Assembly: GCA_023381515.1 (NCBI GenBank)
Contig: JAMCQI010000049.1
Location: forward strand, 124,001-188,000
Direction of reading: 5' to 3'
DNA length: 64,000 bases
From: Chloroflexota bacterium
GTDB lineage: Bacteria; Chloroflexota; Anaerolineae; UBA4142
Both the position numbers and the translations under genes were made by a program. Below the pieces are notes generated by a model. It ran no database searches and was not told the DNA's origin. It saw nothing but the letters and a program-made list of their open reading frames with translations. This document shows positions 1 to 7,416 of the stretch, in pieces; the first letter of the stretch is position 1; each line of letters begins with the position of its first letter.

Positions 1-70
1 AGGGCGAGGAAACCTGTCGACTTTGTGCTATAATCCGTGGCAACGAATCCACTACGACGAGGAAGAGCCA

Positions 71-772
71 ATGGACGCTGAAAACCAGCGGGTGCTTGTG
101 GTGCTCGCGCATCCGGACGATCCCGAGTTCTTTTGCGGCGCAACGCTCGCAAAATGGGCGCGCCAAGGGAGAGAGATACGCTATCTCTTATTGACCTGCG
201 GCGACAAGGGGAGCGACGATCCCACGATGACACCGCAAGCGCTGTGTTCGGATCGCCAGACCGAACAGCGCGCGGCGGCCGATGTGATCGGCGCTAAGGA
301 TATCAGCTTCTTGAGCTATCCGGACGGGGAACTGGCGAATACATTGGAAGTGCGCCGCGCGATTGTGCGCGAGGTCCGGCGCTTTCGACCTTTCATTGTC
401 GTGACCTCAGACCCGACGGCGTTAATCCGCGCGAACATCGGAATCAATCATCCGGACCACCGCGCCGCGGGCGCGGCGACGGTCGACGCCATTTTTCCTG
501 CCGCGGGCAATCGGATGTATTTTCCCGAATTGTTGGCAGAAGGACTCGAGCCCTATATGCCGAAAGAACTGTGGCTCTCCGTCCCTGGGGAGCCTAACAC
601 GTGGGTCGACGTGAGCGACACCGTCGACATCAAGATCGCGGCGCTGCACAAACACGCGAGCCAGATCAAAGATGTGGCACAATTGGACAAGCGCATCCGC
701 GACCGGCTGCGCCGTCCGGACATCGAGGGAGAGTTTTACGCGGAAGCGTTTCGCGTGATCCGGTTTCAGTGA
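71..772 (+). CDS. PIG-L/LmbE family deacetylase
   Basis: This is a zinc-dependent N-acetyl-sugar (GlcNAc-type) deacetylase of the PIG-L/LmbE family, 233 aa and of normal family length. The N-terminal Rossmann-like strand ends in the AHPDDPE motif, with His14 and Asp17 as zinc ligands and Asp16 as the likely base. The second ligand motif is HPDHRAAG (His127 and His130). The ATG at 71 was chosen because a purine-rich GAGGAAGAG lies just upstream; a TTG at 23 is open in frame but would put non-family residues in front of the core. The family acts on GlcNAc-inositol lipids, mycothiol or bacillithiol precursors, or other amino sugars. The substrate cannot be told here and no thiol-biosynthesis partner is nearby. 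The gene is convergent with lutC. Confidence 0.9.
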   Translation: MDAENQRVLVVLAHPDDPEFFCGATLAKWARQGREIRYLLLTCGDKGSDDPTMTPQALCSDRQTEQRAAADVIGAKDISFLSYPDGELANTLEVRRAIVREVRRFRPFIVVTSDPTALIRANIGINHPDHRAAGAATVDAIFPAAGNRMYFPELLAEGLEPYMPKELWLSVPGEPNTWVDVSDTVDIKIAALHKHASQIKDVAQLDKRIRDRLRRPDIEGEFYAEAFRVIRFQ

Positions 773-774
773 TG

Positions 775-825
775 CACGTGACAAGAGACCTGGTTTCTCC
801 AAGAAACCAGGTCTCTTGTCACGTG
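775..825. terminator. perfect 24-bp inverted repeat between convergent genes
   Basis: Two 24-nt arms (775-798 and 802-825) are exactly complementary around a 3-nt CCA loop. The hairpin starts 3 nt after the PIG-L stop and overlaps the last codon and stop of lutC. No U-tract follows on either strand, so it may be a bidirectional RNA-end hairpin or an inserted palindromic repeat. The inner part (AGAAACCAGGT and its complement) recurs imperfectly at about 16634-16662 downstream of sodB, which points to a dispersed repeat family. Confidence 0.6.
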
Positions 826-1481
826 GCTTCATAGCACCACACATAGAGTTCCTTGGGGCCGTGGACTCCGAGCGCGAGCGTCTTTTCAATATCGGCCGTG
901 CGGCTCGGTCCGCTGACGAGCACCAAGTGTTTGTCGTACTTGACCGTCGCGAACAGTTGCGACAAGTCGGGGCACAGCACCGCCGGGCGGAAGATGGCCA
1001 GGTGAACCCGGGGCAGGAGAGAGACAAGCCCCGGCTGTTCAGAGGAAGAGCGCAGTACAAGCGTCCCCGTTTGGGCGAGCGCGGCATCCACACCGGTAAC
1101 GCCCAGGTCACATGCGGCAAGCGAGCGCTTGTCGGCAGGGGGCGAGACGATCTCCACGCCGAGTTGCTGCAAAATCCCTTCAACCTCGGAGCCGAGCGTG
1201 CTCCACAGCACTCCCCGCCGAACCTTCTCGCTTTCCACGAGAGCTGAGAGCGCGGTCTCCAACTGCGCGCGGTTCCCCACGCGCTGCGTATGCCCCCCCA
1301 GACTCTCTATTGTCGCGAGCAGGAGTGTAATCTCGGCGCTCGTCTCGCCCGCGGCCCGCGGCGCGACTCGCATCGCGTCTGGCAACGGCGAGGCGGGGGG
1401 GCGGGGCGGCTGAGCCAACTCACTCGCCAGACGCCCCAGAATATCTTCGCGTGCGGTTATCGTTCGAGTTTCAGGTTTCAA
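819..1481 (-). CDS. lutC: LUD-domain lactate utilization protein LutC
   Basis: This 220-aa protein belongs to the LUD (YkgG/LutC) family, the third subunit of the LutABC iron-sulfur L-lactate oxidase system. Family features visible are the mid-protein ITGVDAAL-type segment (here LGVTGVDAALAQTGTLVL) and the closing GPSRTADIE motif followed by GVHGPKELYV. It lies downstream of lutB with 164 bp between them, so it probably belongs to the lutABC transcript. The gap holds degenerate repeat sequence, including a CACCCTGAGTGAAACGAAGG-like element. The start is a TTG at 1481 because no ATG or GTG is available before the conserved region; the Shine-Dalgarno sequence is weak, so the exact start is uncertain. 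The 3' end lies inside a palindromic hairpin. Confidence 0.88.
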   Translation of the reverse strand: MKPETRTITAREDILGRLASELAQPPRPPASPLPDAMRVAPRAAGETSAEITLLLATIESLGGHTQRVGNRAQLETALSALVESEKVRRGVLWSTLGSEVEGILQQLGVEIVSPPADKRSLAACDLGVTGVDAALAQTGTLVLRSSSEQPGLVSLLPRVHLAIFRPAVLCPDLSQLFATVKYDKHLVLVSGPSRTADIEKTLALGVHGPKELYVWCYEAT

Positions 1482-1645
1482 GTCTCATGTTCCAGGCCAG
1501 AGTTCAGGGTTCGATGGATCACGAGAACCATCCGACGAGCATGAGCGTCTGTTGTCACCCTGAGTGAAACGAAGGGTCTAGCAGCTCCGTTGTCGAACGA
1601 GCCGCTGCATATGCGAGGAATCCTCCCTCTTGGCAGGGCAATCAC

Positions 1646-3088
1646 CTAATTGCGTTTCCGCCTCTTCCACCAATTGCGAAAGTCGCCCCTAAACGCGGGC
1701 AGCGGGCGGACCATCGTCCAGCGATTCATGGGCGCGGGCAGGCTGTAAAGCCAGCCGTCCCGCCGGGAATCGCGAGATCCAAGACTCCTCTGGAATGGCT
1801 TTTGCAGGACCCGTATCGCCGCCGCGCCAGACCTGTAAACCCAAGAGGTGCCGAGTGCGAGAGCGGCGAGGCGTGCACCCAGGCCGAGGGTAGCAGGCAC
1901 GGCCGGCCTTTCTATGGAATCTCCCTCGATCACCCGATGGCGCAGGTGCAGCAAGATAGCAGGAATCGGGATTTTGACCGGGCAAATCTCGGCACAAGCT
2001 CCACAGAGGGACGAGGCGAACGGAAGGTCGCGTGTAAGCTGGGTCCCGAGGAGCTGAGGCGAGATGATCGAGCCGATGGGGCCCTGGTAGACGGTGCCAT
2101 ACGTAAATCCGCCAACCTGATTGTAGACGGGACAAACGTTAAGACAGGCACCGCACCGGATACAGAGGAGTGTCTCGCGCGTATATGGATCAGCCAGAAC
2201 CCGCGTGCGGCCGTTGTCCACAAGGACCAGATGAAACTCGCGGGGCCCTCCTTCACTCACGCCGGTGATGAAGGTTGTATACGCGCTGATCGCCTGGCCG
2301 GTCGTGCTACGGGCGAGCAGTTTCAGAAGGACGGCGAGGCTCTCCCAATCAGGCACCACTTTTTCAATGCCGACGATGGCCACGTGGATGGGAGGGAGCG
2401 AGGTGCACATCCGGCCGTTCCCCTCATTCGTCACGAGGACAAGGGTACCGGTTTCGGCCACCAAGAAATTGCCGCCGGAAATGCCCATGTCGGCTTTCAA
2501 GAACTCGTCCCGGAGACGTACGCGCGCAATCTCGGTGAGCACGTGAGGGTCCGGGGGCGCCTCGACGCCAAGCTTGTCCTGGAATAGCTTGGCAATATCC
2601 TCTTTCGTCAGGTGCAGCGCGGGCGACGTCACGTGCGATGGTCCGGTCCCGGCAAGCTGGACAATGTATTCGCCGAGATCGGTTTCGACGGCGGCGATGC
2701 CTGCAGCCTGCAGCGCCACATTCAGCCCGATCTCCTCCGAGAGCATGCTCTTGGATTTGACGACGCGTTTCACGTTGCGAGCGTGAGCGAGGTCGAGGAC
2801 GATTTGCCGCGCCTCGGCGGCATCTCGGGCCCAGTGCACGATACCCCCCGCCTCGGTCACTCGCCTTTCGAGGAGAGGTAGATATTCATCCAGGTGCGTA
2901 ATCGCATGCAGGCGCAACGCATGGCCTGCTTGCCGGAGCGTTTCCCAGTTCTCTTCGCCGAGTGCCCGGACTGCTTGAGCGCGCTTGACGACGGCCGTGC
3001 GCGTGTTCTTTTGGGTCGCGGCGACGAGTTGAGGGGATACGTGACGCGAGTTGGCGCGGAAATCAATCGGCGTGAGCGGGATGCTCAC
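1646..3088 (-). CDS. lutB: iron-sulfur LUD protein LutB
   Basis: LutB homologue of 480 aa. It has an N-terminal LUD domain (about residues 30-290, with KSKSMLSEE and the SGGNFLVAETGTLVLVTNEGNGRM core) and then two 4Fe-4S motifs, CIRCGACLNVCP near residue 306 and CGACAEICP near 359, plus a basic C-terminal tail. With LutA and LutC it oxidises L-lactate to pyruvate at the cytoplasmic face of the membrane. The GTG start at 3088 overlaps the lutA stop by 4 bp (GTGA) and is preceded by GGAGG, indicating translational coupling. An upstream extension is open but lies inside lutA and is unlikely. Intact and canonical. Confidence 0.92.
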   Translation of the reverse strand: MSIPLTPIDFRANSRHVSPQLVAATQKNTRTAVVKRAQAVRALGEENWETLRQAGHALRLHAITHLDEYLPLLERRVTEAGGIVHWARDAAEARQIVLDLAHARNVKRVVKSKSMLSEEIGLNVALQAAGIAAVETDLGEYIVQLAGTGPSHVTSPALHLTKEDIAKLFQDKLGVEAPPDPHVLTEIARVRLRDEFLKADMGISGGNFLVAETGTLVLVTNEGNGRMCTSLPPIHVAIVGIEKVVPDWESLAVLLKLLARSTTGQAISAYTTFITGVSEGGPREFHLVLVDNGRTRVLADPYTRETLLCIRCGACLNVCPVYNQVGGFTYGTVYQGPIGSIISPQLLGTQLTRDLPFASSLCGACAEICPVKIPIPAILLHLRHRVIEGDSIERPAVPATLGLGARLAALALGTSWVYRSGAAAIRVLQKPFQRSLGSRDSRRDGWLYSLPAPMNRWTMVRPLPAFRGDFRNWWKRRKRN

Positions 3089-3819
3089 GATTTGCCTCCA
3101 TCGGAGGCGAGGATTTCGATGAGATGCATGGCGCGGATGGTCGAATGGGCCTTGTCCAATCCGCCGCCAATGTTCATAAGGCAGCCCGGGTCGCACGCGG
3201 CGACCACCTCGGCGCCGCTCGCAGAGATATTGCGCAGCTTGTCCTGCATCATCGCCTGCGAGACTTCGGGGTAAATCACGCTAAAGACGCCGCCAAAACC
3301 GCAACACGTCTCTTCATCCGCCAACGGTACGAGCTCCAGATCGCGGACGGCGCGGAGGAGCTGCTTGGGCTCGTCGCGGGCGCCCAGCCCGCGCAAGGTG
3401 TGACAGGACGCGTGGTACGTCACTTTGTGTGGAAATCGCGCGCCCACGTCGACGACGTGGAGAACATCGACAAGGAACTGGGTAAACTCCCAAGTGCGGG
3501 CGGCGGCGTCCTGGGCTACCTTATGTTCGCGGCTCCCTGGCGGGAACAGCTCGGAATAATGGTGGCGGACAAAGTCGACGCAGGAGCCTGAAGGAGACAC
3601 GATGTAGCCATCGGTGCGGCCAAAGGCGCGAACCCACTGCTCGGCTACCTTGCGGCCCGCGCTCTGGAAACCGCTGTTATAGAGCGGTTGGCCGCAGCAC
3701 GTCTGCGCCCCCGGGAACTCGCACTCGACGCCCAAGCGTTCCAGCACTCGGACCATGTCCTTGAGGACATCCGGAAAAAACTGGTCGCCGAGACAGGTGA
3801 TAAAGAGTTGTGCTTTCAT
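3085..3819 (-). CDS. lutA: CCG-domain protein LutA
   Basis: First gene of the lutABC operon, 244 aa. It carries two cysteine-rich CCG domains, TCCGQPLYNSG at residues 40-50 and ETCCGFGGVFS near 169-179, the pattern that in LutA, GlcF and HdrB-like proteins binds iron-sulfur clusters and passes electrons toward the quinone pool. The ATG at 3819 sits about 15 nt downstream of the predicted transcription start. A longer open frame to 3870 would begin inside the promoter and is rejected. Together with lutB and lutC this is a complete set for growth on, or detoxification of, L-lactate. Confidence 0.92.
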   Translation of the reverse strand: MKAQLFITCLGDQFFPDVLKDMVRVLERLGVECEFPGAQTCCGQPLYNSGFQSAGRKVAEQWVRAFGRTDGYIVSPSGSCVDFVRHHYSELFPPGSREHKVAQDAAARTWEFTQFLVDVLHVVDVGARFPHKVTYHASCHTLRGLGARDEPKQLLRAVRDLELVPLADEETCCGFGGVFSVIYPEVSQAMMQDKLRNISASGAEVVAACDPGCLMNIGGGLDKAHSTIRAMHLIEILASDGGKS

Positions 3820-3841
3820 AGAATTCGACGCCTCTGGGCCC

Positions 3842-3870
3842 ATTATACCATTCGGGCAGAAGAAGGCCAA
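3842..3870 (-). promoter_or_regulatory. sigma-70-type promoter of lutABC
   Basis: Reading the minus strand, TTGGCC (3870-3865) and TATAAT (3847-3842) are separated by 17 bp. The predicted start near 3835 leaves a leader of about 15 nt before the lutA ATG at 3819. No operator palindrome was recognised. Confidence 0.6.
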
Positions 3871-4528
3871 ACCGCGCGGGCGCTATCCGAGGGCTGTTGC
3901 AGAATCGCCCTTGTCTGTTATTGCGAAGCCGATTTTAGGCCGACCCCGCCCAGGGCGCGGGGCGGGCGCCCGTGGGACTCAACGGGCGCACTCTCACCCA
4001 GCCAAGAGCTAGACTGCTTCGTCGGCAAAACCCGCCTCCTCGCAGTGACACATGGGCCTCGACCCTGCAGCAACCTTGAGCGCCATTCTCGCACGCGACG
4101 ATTCTCGGCTGGTGCTCCCGGACCGGAGACGTGGATTGACGGGATGGAGAACGGCTCGGTCTGGGGACTTGATCCTGGGCGGCGAGCGGGGGAGCGAACG
4201 CGGAGAGAGCGGGTGCGGTTCAAGAAGGAAATCTTGACGCGGTGGGCAGGCGTACTTTTGTCTATACCTGACCCCTTTGTCAAGACCATTTGTACCAAGA
4301 AATAAGGTGGAACCAGTGAGCCATTCTCAGACGGGCTGCGCATCAGCCGCCGAGGCGCTCCGCACCGGAAAACGCCAAAATAGCAGCGATCTCGCGCGCT
4401 CAAGGCAGTCGGACTGCATACGCGTGTTACATCGCGGCCGATGCTGTTGCTTACCGCTTCCAGCCATTAGCTGACCTTGACCTGCACCCTTTCTAATAAT
4501 TACCGGACTTGGGGGTTCAGTCACCCTG
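3871..4528. other. intergenic stretch without a supported gene
   Basis: About 660 bp between the lut promoter and the 3' end of the AroE-like gene. Open frames here (for example 3918-4403 on the minus strand) have no recognisable domain, no convincing ribosome-binding site and Arg/Pro/Ser-rich shadow composition. The stretch includes degenerate dispersed-repeat text such as GACTGCTTCGTCGG near 4011. No RNA gene was recognised. Confidence 0.5.
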
Positions 4529-5323
4529 TCACTTGCCGAGCATGAAATCGAGCATCATCTCCTGTACGGCCTCGACCATTTGATCACCATTCGCTGCCTT
4601 GCAGCCTACAGCGCGCGCACTCCGCAAGAATAGTGTTTCCCCATGCCCAGCGATCACGTCTCCCACAAACATAGACGGGGCGAGCAAATCCGCAGCGACA
4701 GGTAACAGATCCCCTTCAGCCATACCCATCGGTGTCGCATTGCACACCATGTCGCAGCCCGTCGGGTCCGCGGGACCGGCACTAACCCGGCCGCGGCCCA
4801 AGTCCGCAGCCAAATCCACCAGCTCGACGAGGCGGGCCTCATTCGTGTCGTGGATGATCAGTTCGCGGACTCCAGATTCAAGCAGGGCGATGGCGATGGC
4901 GCTGCCTGCCCCACCTGCGCCGATCAACAGTACGCGCGCGCCTTCTGGATTGGCGCCTTGATCTCTTTGCGCCTTCACGAAGGCGAGCCCATCGAGCATG
5001 TCACCGTGCCACGAGCCATCCGCGTTTCGACGCATCACGCTCACAACTTTCAGCAGCCTCGACCGGTTGGAGCTGGTGGCACAGTAGGTATAAGCAGCAA
5101 ATTTATGCGGCATGGTAACCAATAGGCCATCGATGTTAGGGATGCGAGCGAGACCGTACATGACACTCTCCAAATCCCTTCCCGGCACCTGCATGGGAAT
5201 ACATATTCCGTTGTGTCCCCGTGCCGCGAAACCGCTGGTCAGGCGCTCGGGTGATTTCACGTAGATAATCGGATCGCCAATGATCGGGAATAAACGTGTC
5301 TCACCATTTAGTCTTTCAAGCAT
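4529..5323 (-). CDS. shikimate dehydrogenase-like (AroE family) oxidoreductase
   Basis: This 264-aa protein has both AroE domains: an N-terminal substrate domain (about 1-100) and a C-terminal NAD(P) Rossmann domain with GAGGAGSAIA near residue 130. The catalytic Lys is in VTMPHK and the catalytic Asp in GDMLDG. The usual substrate-binding Ser-Leu-Ser motif near the N-terminus is replaced by YVKSPE, so the natural substrate may not be shikimate. No other aromatic-pathway gene is adjacent. The ATG at 5323 has AGAGG 8 nt upstream and lies about 50 nt below the predicted promoter; an alternative TTG at 5383 falls inside the -10 box and is excluded. Confidence 0.82.
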   Translation of the reverse strand: MLERLNGETRLFPIIGDPIIYVKSPERLTSGFAARGHNGICIPMQVPGRDLESVMYGLARIPNIDGLLVTMPHKFAAYTYCATSSNRSRLLKVVSVMRRNADGSWHGDMLDGLAFVKAQRDQGANPEGARVLLIGAGGAGSAIAIALLESGVRELIIHDTNEARLVELVDLAADLGRGRVSAGPADPTGCDMVCNATPMGMAEGDLLPVAADLLAPSMFVGDVIAGHGETLFLRSARAVGCKAANGDQMVEAVQEMMLDFMLGK

Positions 5324-5382
5324 GCTCTTTGCCTCTGTACTGATACCTATATTCTTAGCATGTGGTCCAGTTTCCAGGGTCA

Positions 5383-5411
5383 ATTATATTGTGCAGGGTC
5401 TTATCCTCCAA
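5383..5411 (-). promoter_or_regulatory. promoter of the AroE-like gene
   Basis: On the minus strand TTGGAG (5411-5406) and TATAAT (5388-5383) are spaced by 17 bp. Transcription would begin near 5376 with a leader of about 50 nt. It settles the start codon of the downstream gene at 5323. Confidence 0.55.
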
Positions 5412-5651
5412 TCCCATCGTTGGGAAATCAACAGCTCCCATTATAAACCCTTTTGCCCCGCCTAGCGTGACTAGTGCACAAAACCCTCGCTAGCGTGCAG
5501 CGTCTCTCTGCTCCGTTCCGACGCTGCAGAGTCAGCGCCGCGCTCCAGCCCGACCACCGACAACACCGAAGCCCCGTCCGTCCGCCCCGAAACCCCGCAA
5601 CCAACCCGGGGGCCACCCCTTGGCGTCCTCGTATCCTATCCCTCATCTTGA

Positions 5652-5680
5652 TTGACGCCGCATCTTGCGCATCCTATAAT
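5652..5680 (+). promoter_or_regulatory. promoter of the citrate synthase gene
   Basis: TTGACG at 5652-5657 and TATAAT at 5675-5680 with a 17-bp spacer, about 125 bp upstream of the citrate synthase start. This implies a leader of roughly 118 nt, long enough to hold the hairpin at 5713-5739. Confidence 0.7.
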
Positions 5681-5712
5681 TATTGGTACGTGAGAGACGG
5701 TTCTCTGCGCTG

Positions 5713-5739
5713 CGGACAAGCCGCACCTGGGCTTGTCCG
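5713..5739 (+). other. hairpin in the citrate synthase 5' leader
   Basis: CGGACAAGCC and GGCTTGTCCG pair perfectly around a 7-nt loop within the predicted leader. There is no T-run after it, so it is not an obvious attenuator. It may stabilise the mRNA or be a repeat remnant. No known riboswitch consensus was recognised. Confidence 0.4.
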
Positions 5740-5804
5740 TTGCCATCCCGCACAGTCACAGTCAGTTGCGGCATACCGTTTAGGTTTATGGATGGGAGAT
5801 ACTT

Positions 5805-7010
5805 ATGTTAAAACAGAATCAATTGAAAACCCGAGAACCGAGCAACGCGAAAACCAACCCTTCGAACGGGAATTCTCATTTCATCCCCGGTTTGGAAGGA
5901 GTCATCGCGGCGCAGTCTCGGCTCAGCTATATTAATGGCCAGGCAGGTGATCTCATTATTGCCGGTTTCCCGGTAGAAGAGATCGCTCCACGCGCAAGCT
6001 TTGAAGAGATGACCTATCTCCTGTGGAACGATCGCCTGCCGAACCGGCAAGAATTGGACGAGTTCCGAGCCCGGTTGGCGAAAGAGCGGCGCCTTCCTGC
6101 GATCGCCCTGGATGTCCTCAAGGCCGCCGCGGCTCAACGCGTTCCGGCTATGGATGCCCTGCGTATGGGAGCCGGCACCCTCAGCCTGAGCAAGCCCGCC
6201 CCAACTTCAGACGACACGCTCTTCGCCGAAGGAGCCGCGCTGCTTGCACGGATTCCGACGATGATCGCGGCCTACTGGCGACTCTTGCACCGTCAGGCGC
6301 CGATCGAGCCGCGCCCGGACCTCAGCCATGCAGCCAACTATCTCTATATGCTCTCGGGCGACGAGCCCAGTCCTCAGCGGACACGCGCCCTCGATACTTA
6401 CCTCAATACTGTGATCGATCACGGCTTGAATGCGTCGACGTTCACGGCGCTTGTGATCATTTCCACCGGCTCTGATTTGGTCTCGGCGATCGTCGGTGCG
6501 ATCGGGGCTCTGAAAGGGCCGCTCCATGGAGGGGCTCCCGGACCCGCGCTCAATACAGTCTTTGAAATCGGCGAGGCGAGTCGCGCCGAGAGCGTGCTGC
6601 GGGCCAAGCTTGACCGCAACGAACGACTCATGGGGTTTGGGCACCGGGTGTACCGGGCACGCGACCCGCGTGCGGATGTGCTCGCCGCGGCGGCCGAGCG
6701 CCTGTACCAGAACGGCGGGGATATGGCTCTCTACAACCTCGCAAAGTCGGTGGAGCAGACCGCGCTCAGACTCCTTGCCGAGTATCATCCCGAGCGCAAA
6801 TTGCAGACGAATGTCGAATTCTATACCGCGCTGGTCTTGCACGGACTCGCCCTGCCGACGGACCTTTTCAGTCCCACGTTCGCAGCCAGCCGCACGGCCG
6901 GGTGGATCGCACACTGTGAGGAACAGCGTGAACAGAACAAGCTGATTCGTCCGAGCTCAGAGTACATCGGAGTCCGGGGACGGAGGTGGGTGCCGGTTGA
7001 GGCGCGGTGA
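5805..7010 (+). CDS. gltA: citrate synthase
   Basis: Condenses acetyl-CoA and oxaloacetate to citrate, the entry step of the TCA cycle. The 401-aa protein has the type I/II citrate synthase fold: DHGLNASTF (His206), GPLHGGAPG (His241) and GFGHRVY (His280), then NVEFYTALVLHGL, and the closing RTAGWIAH segment. The position usually occupied by the catalytic Asp (NVDFY) is Glu338. Glu also occurs in some citrate or 2-methylcitrate synthases, so activity is not ruled out. An N-terminal extension of about 25 residues precedes the conserved core. ATG at 5805 has GGGAG upstream. Expression is from the promoter at 5652. 2-Methylcitrate synthase is the alternative. Confidence 0.93.
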   Translation: MLKQNQLKTREPSNAKTNPSNGNSHFIPGLEGVIAAQSRLSYINGQAGDLIIAGFPVEEIAPRASFEEMTYLLWNDRLPNRQELDEFRARLAKERRLPAIALDVLKAAAAQRVPAMDALRMGAGTLSLSKPAPTSDDTLFAEGAALLARIPTMIAAYWRLLHRQAPIEPRPDLSHAANYLYMLSGDEPSPQRTRALDTYLNTVIDHGLNASTFTALVIISTGSDLVSAIVGAIGALKGPLHGGAPGPALNTVFEIGEASRAESVLRAKLDRNERLMGFGHRVYRARDPRADVLAAAAERLYQNGGDMALYNLAKSVEQTALRLLAEYHPERKLQTNVEFYTALVLHGLALPTDLFSPTFAASRTAGWIAHCEEQREQNKLIRPSSEYIGVRGRRWVPVEAR

Positions 7011-7123
7011 GGAACCGGAGGTTGTGGGGGCAGTTTTCGGCCAAAGGTAGGGAAAGTCCCCATAGCGCATTCTGCTCACCCGTGCCATACTGTTTTGGTA
7101 TTGTCACACGCAAGGCACAGTGT

Positions 7124-7369
7124 ATGCACGCGTCGATAACTCATGTCACGAGCGGTCACATTATCGCCGTCCAGGAAGAGCGTTTTCGCGTTCTCACCGA
7201 TGACGGGCAGGGACTGGTTCTCTCGCTCGCCCATGACGTCCCTCTCGATTCGAGCGACCTCGCCGCGCTCCAGGCTGCGGGCGCGCATGTGATTGTTCGT
7301 TATACGGGCCGTCCCAATTTGGAAATGGGTACGGCCCACTCTATTCGTTCCATGTCGCCCGCCGAGTAA
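7124..7369 (+). CDS. small conserved-looking protein upstream of formate dehydrogenase
   Basis: An 81-aa protein with no recognised domain. It is predicted to be beta-rich, with a Thr-Ser-Gly-His opening, a VQEERFRVLTDDGQGLVLSL stretch and a short C-terminal RYTGRPNLE strand, resembling a small OB- or SH3-like barrel. Cys is absent and there is no signal peptide. It ends 47 bp before fdhA on the same strand and is probably co-transcribed with the formate dehydrogenase genes, which suggests an accessory role. The ATG at 7124 was preferred over an upstream in-frame start because the preceding 39 residues are of low-complexity shadow composition. Function unknown. Confidence 0.6.
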   Translation: MHASITHVTSGHIIAVQEERFRVLTDDGQGLVLSLAHDVPLDSSDLAALQAAGAHVIVRYTGRPNLEMGTAHSIRSMSPAE

Positions 7370-7416
7370 TTTGGAGCCTAAATCCCTGACTTGGTTTTCC
7401 TATTCTCAGCTCCCTC

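Noticed and set aside
3918..4403. 161-codon minus-strand frame in the gap after lutA
   Set aside because: Arg/Ser/Pro-rich without structure; it overlaps dispersed-repeat text.
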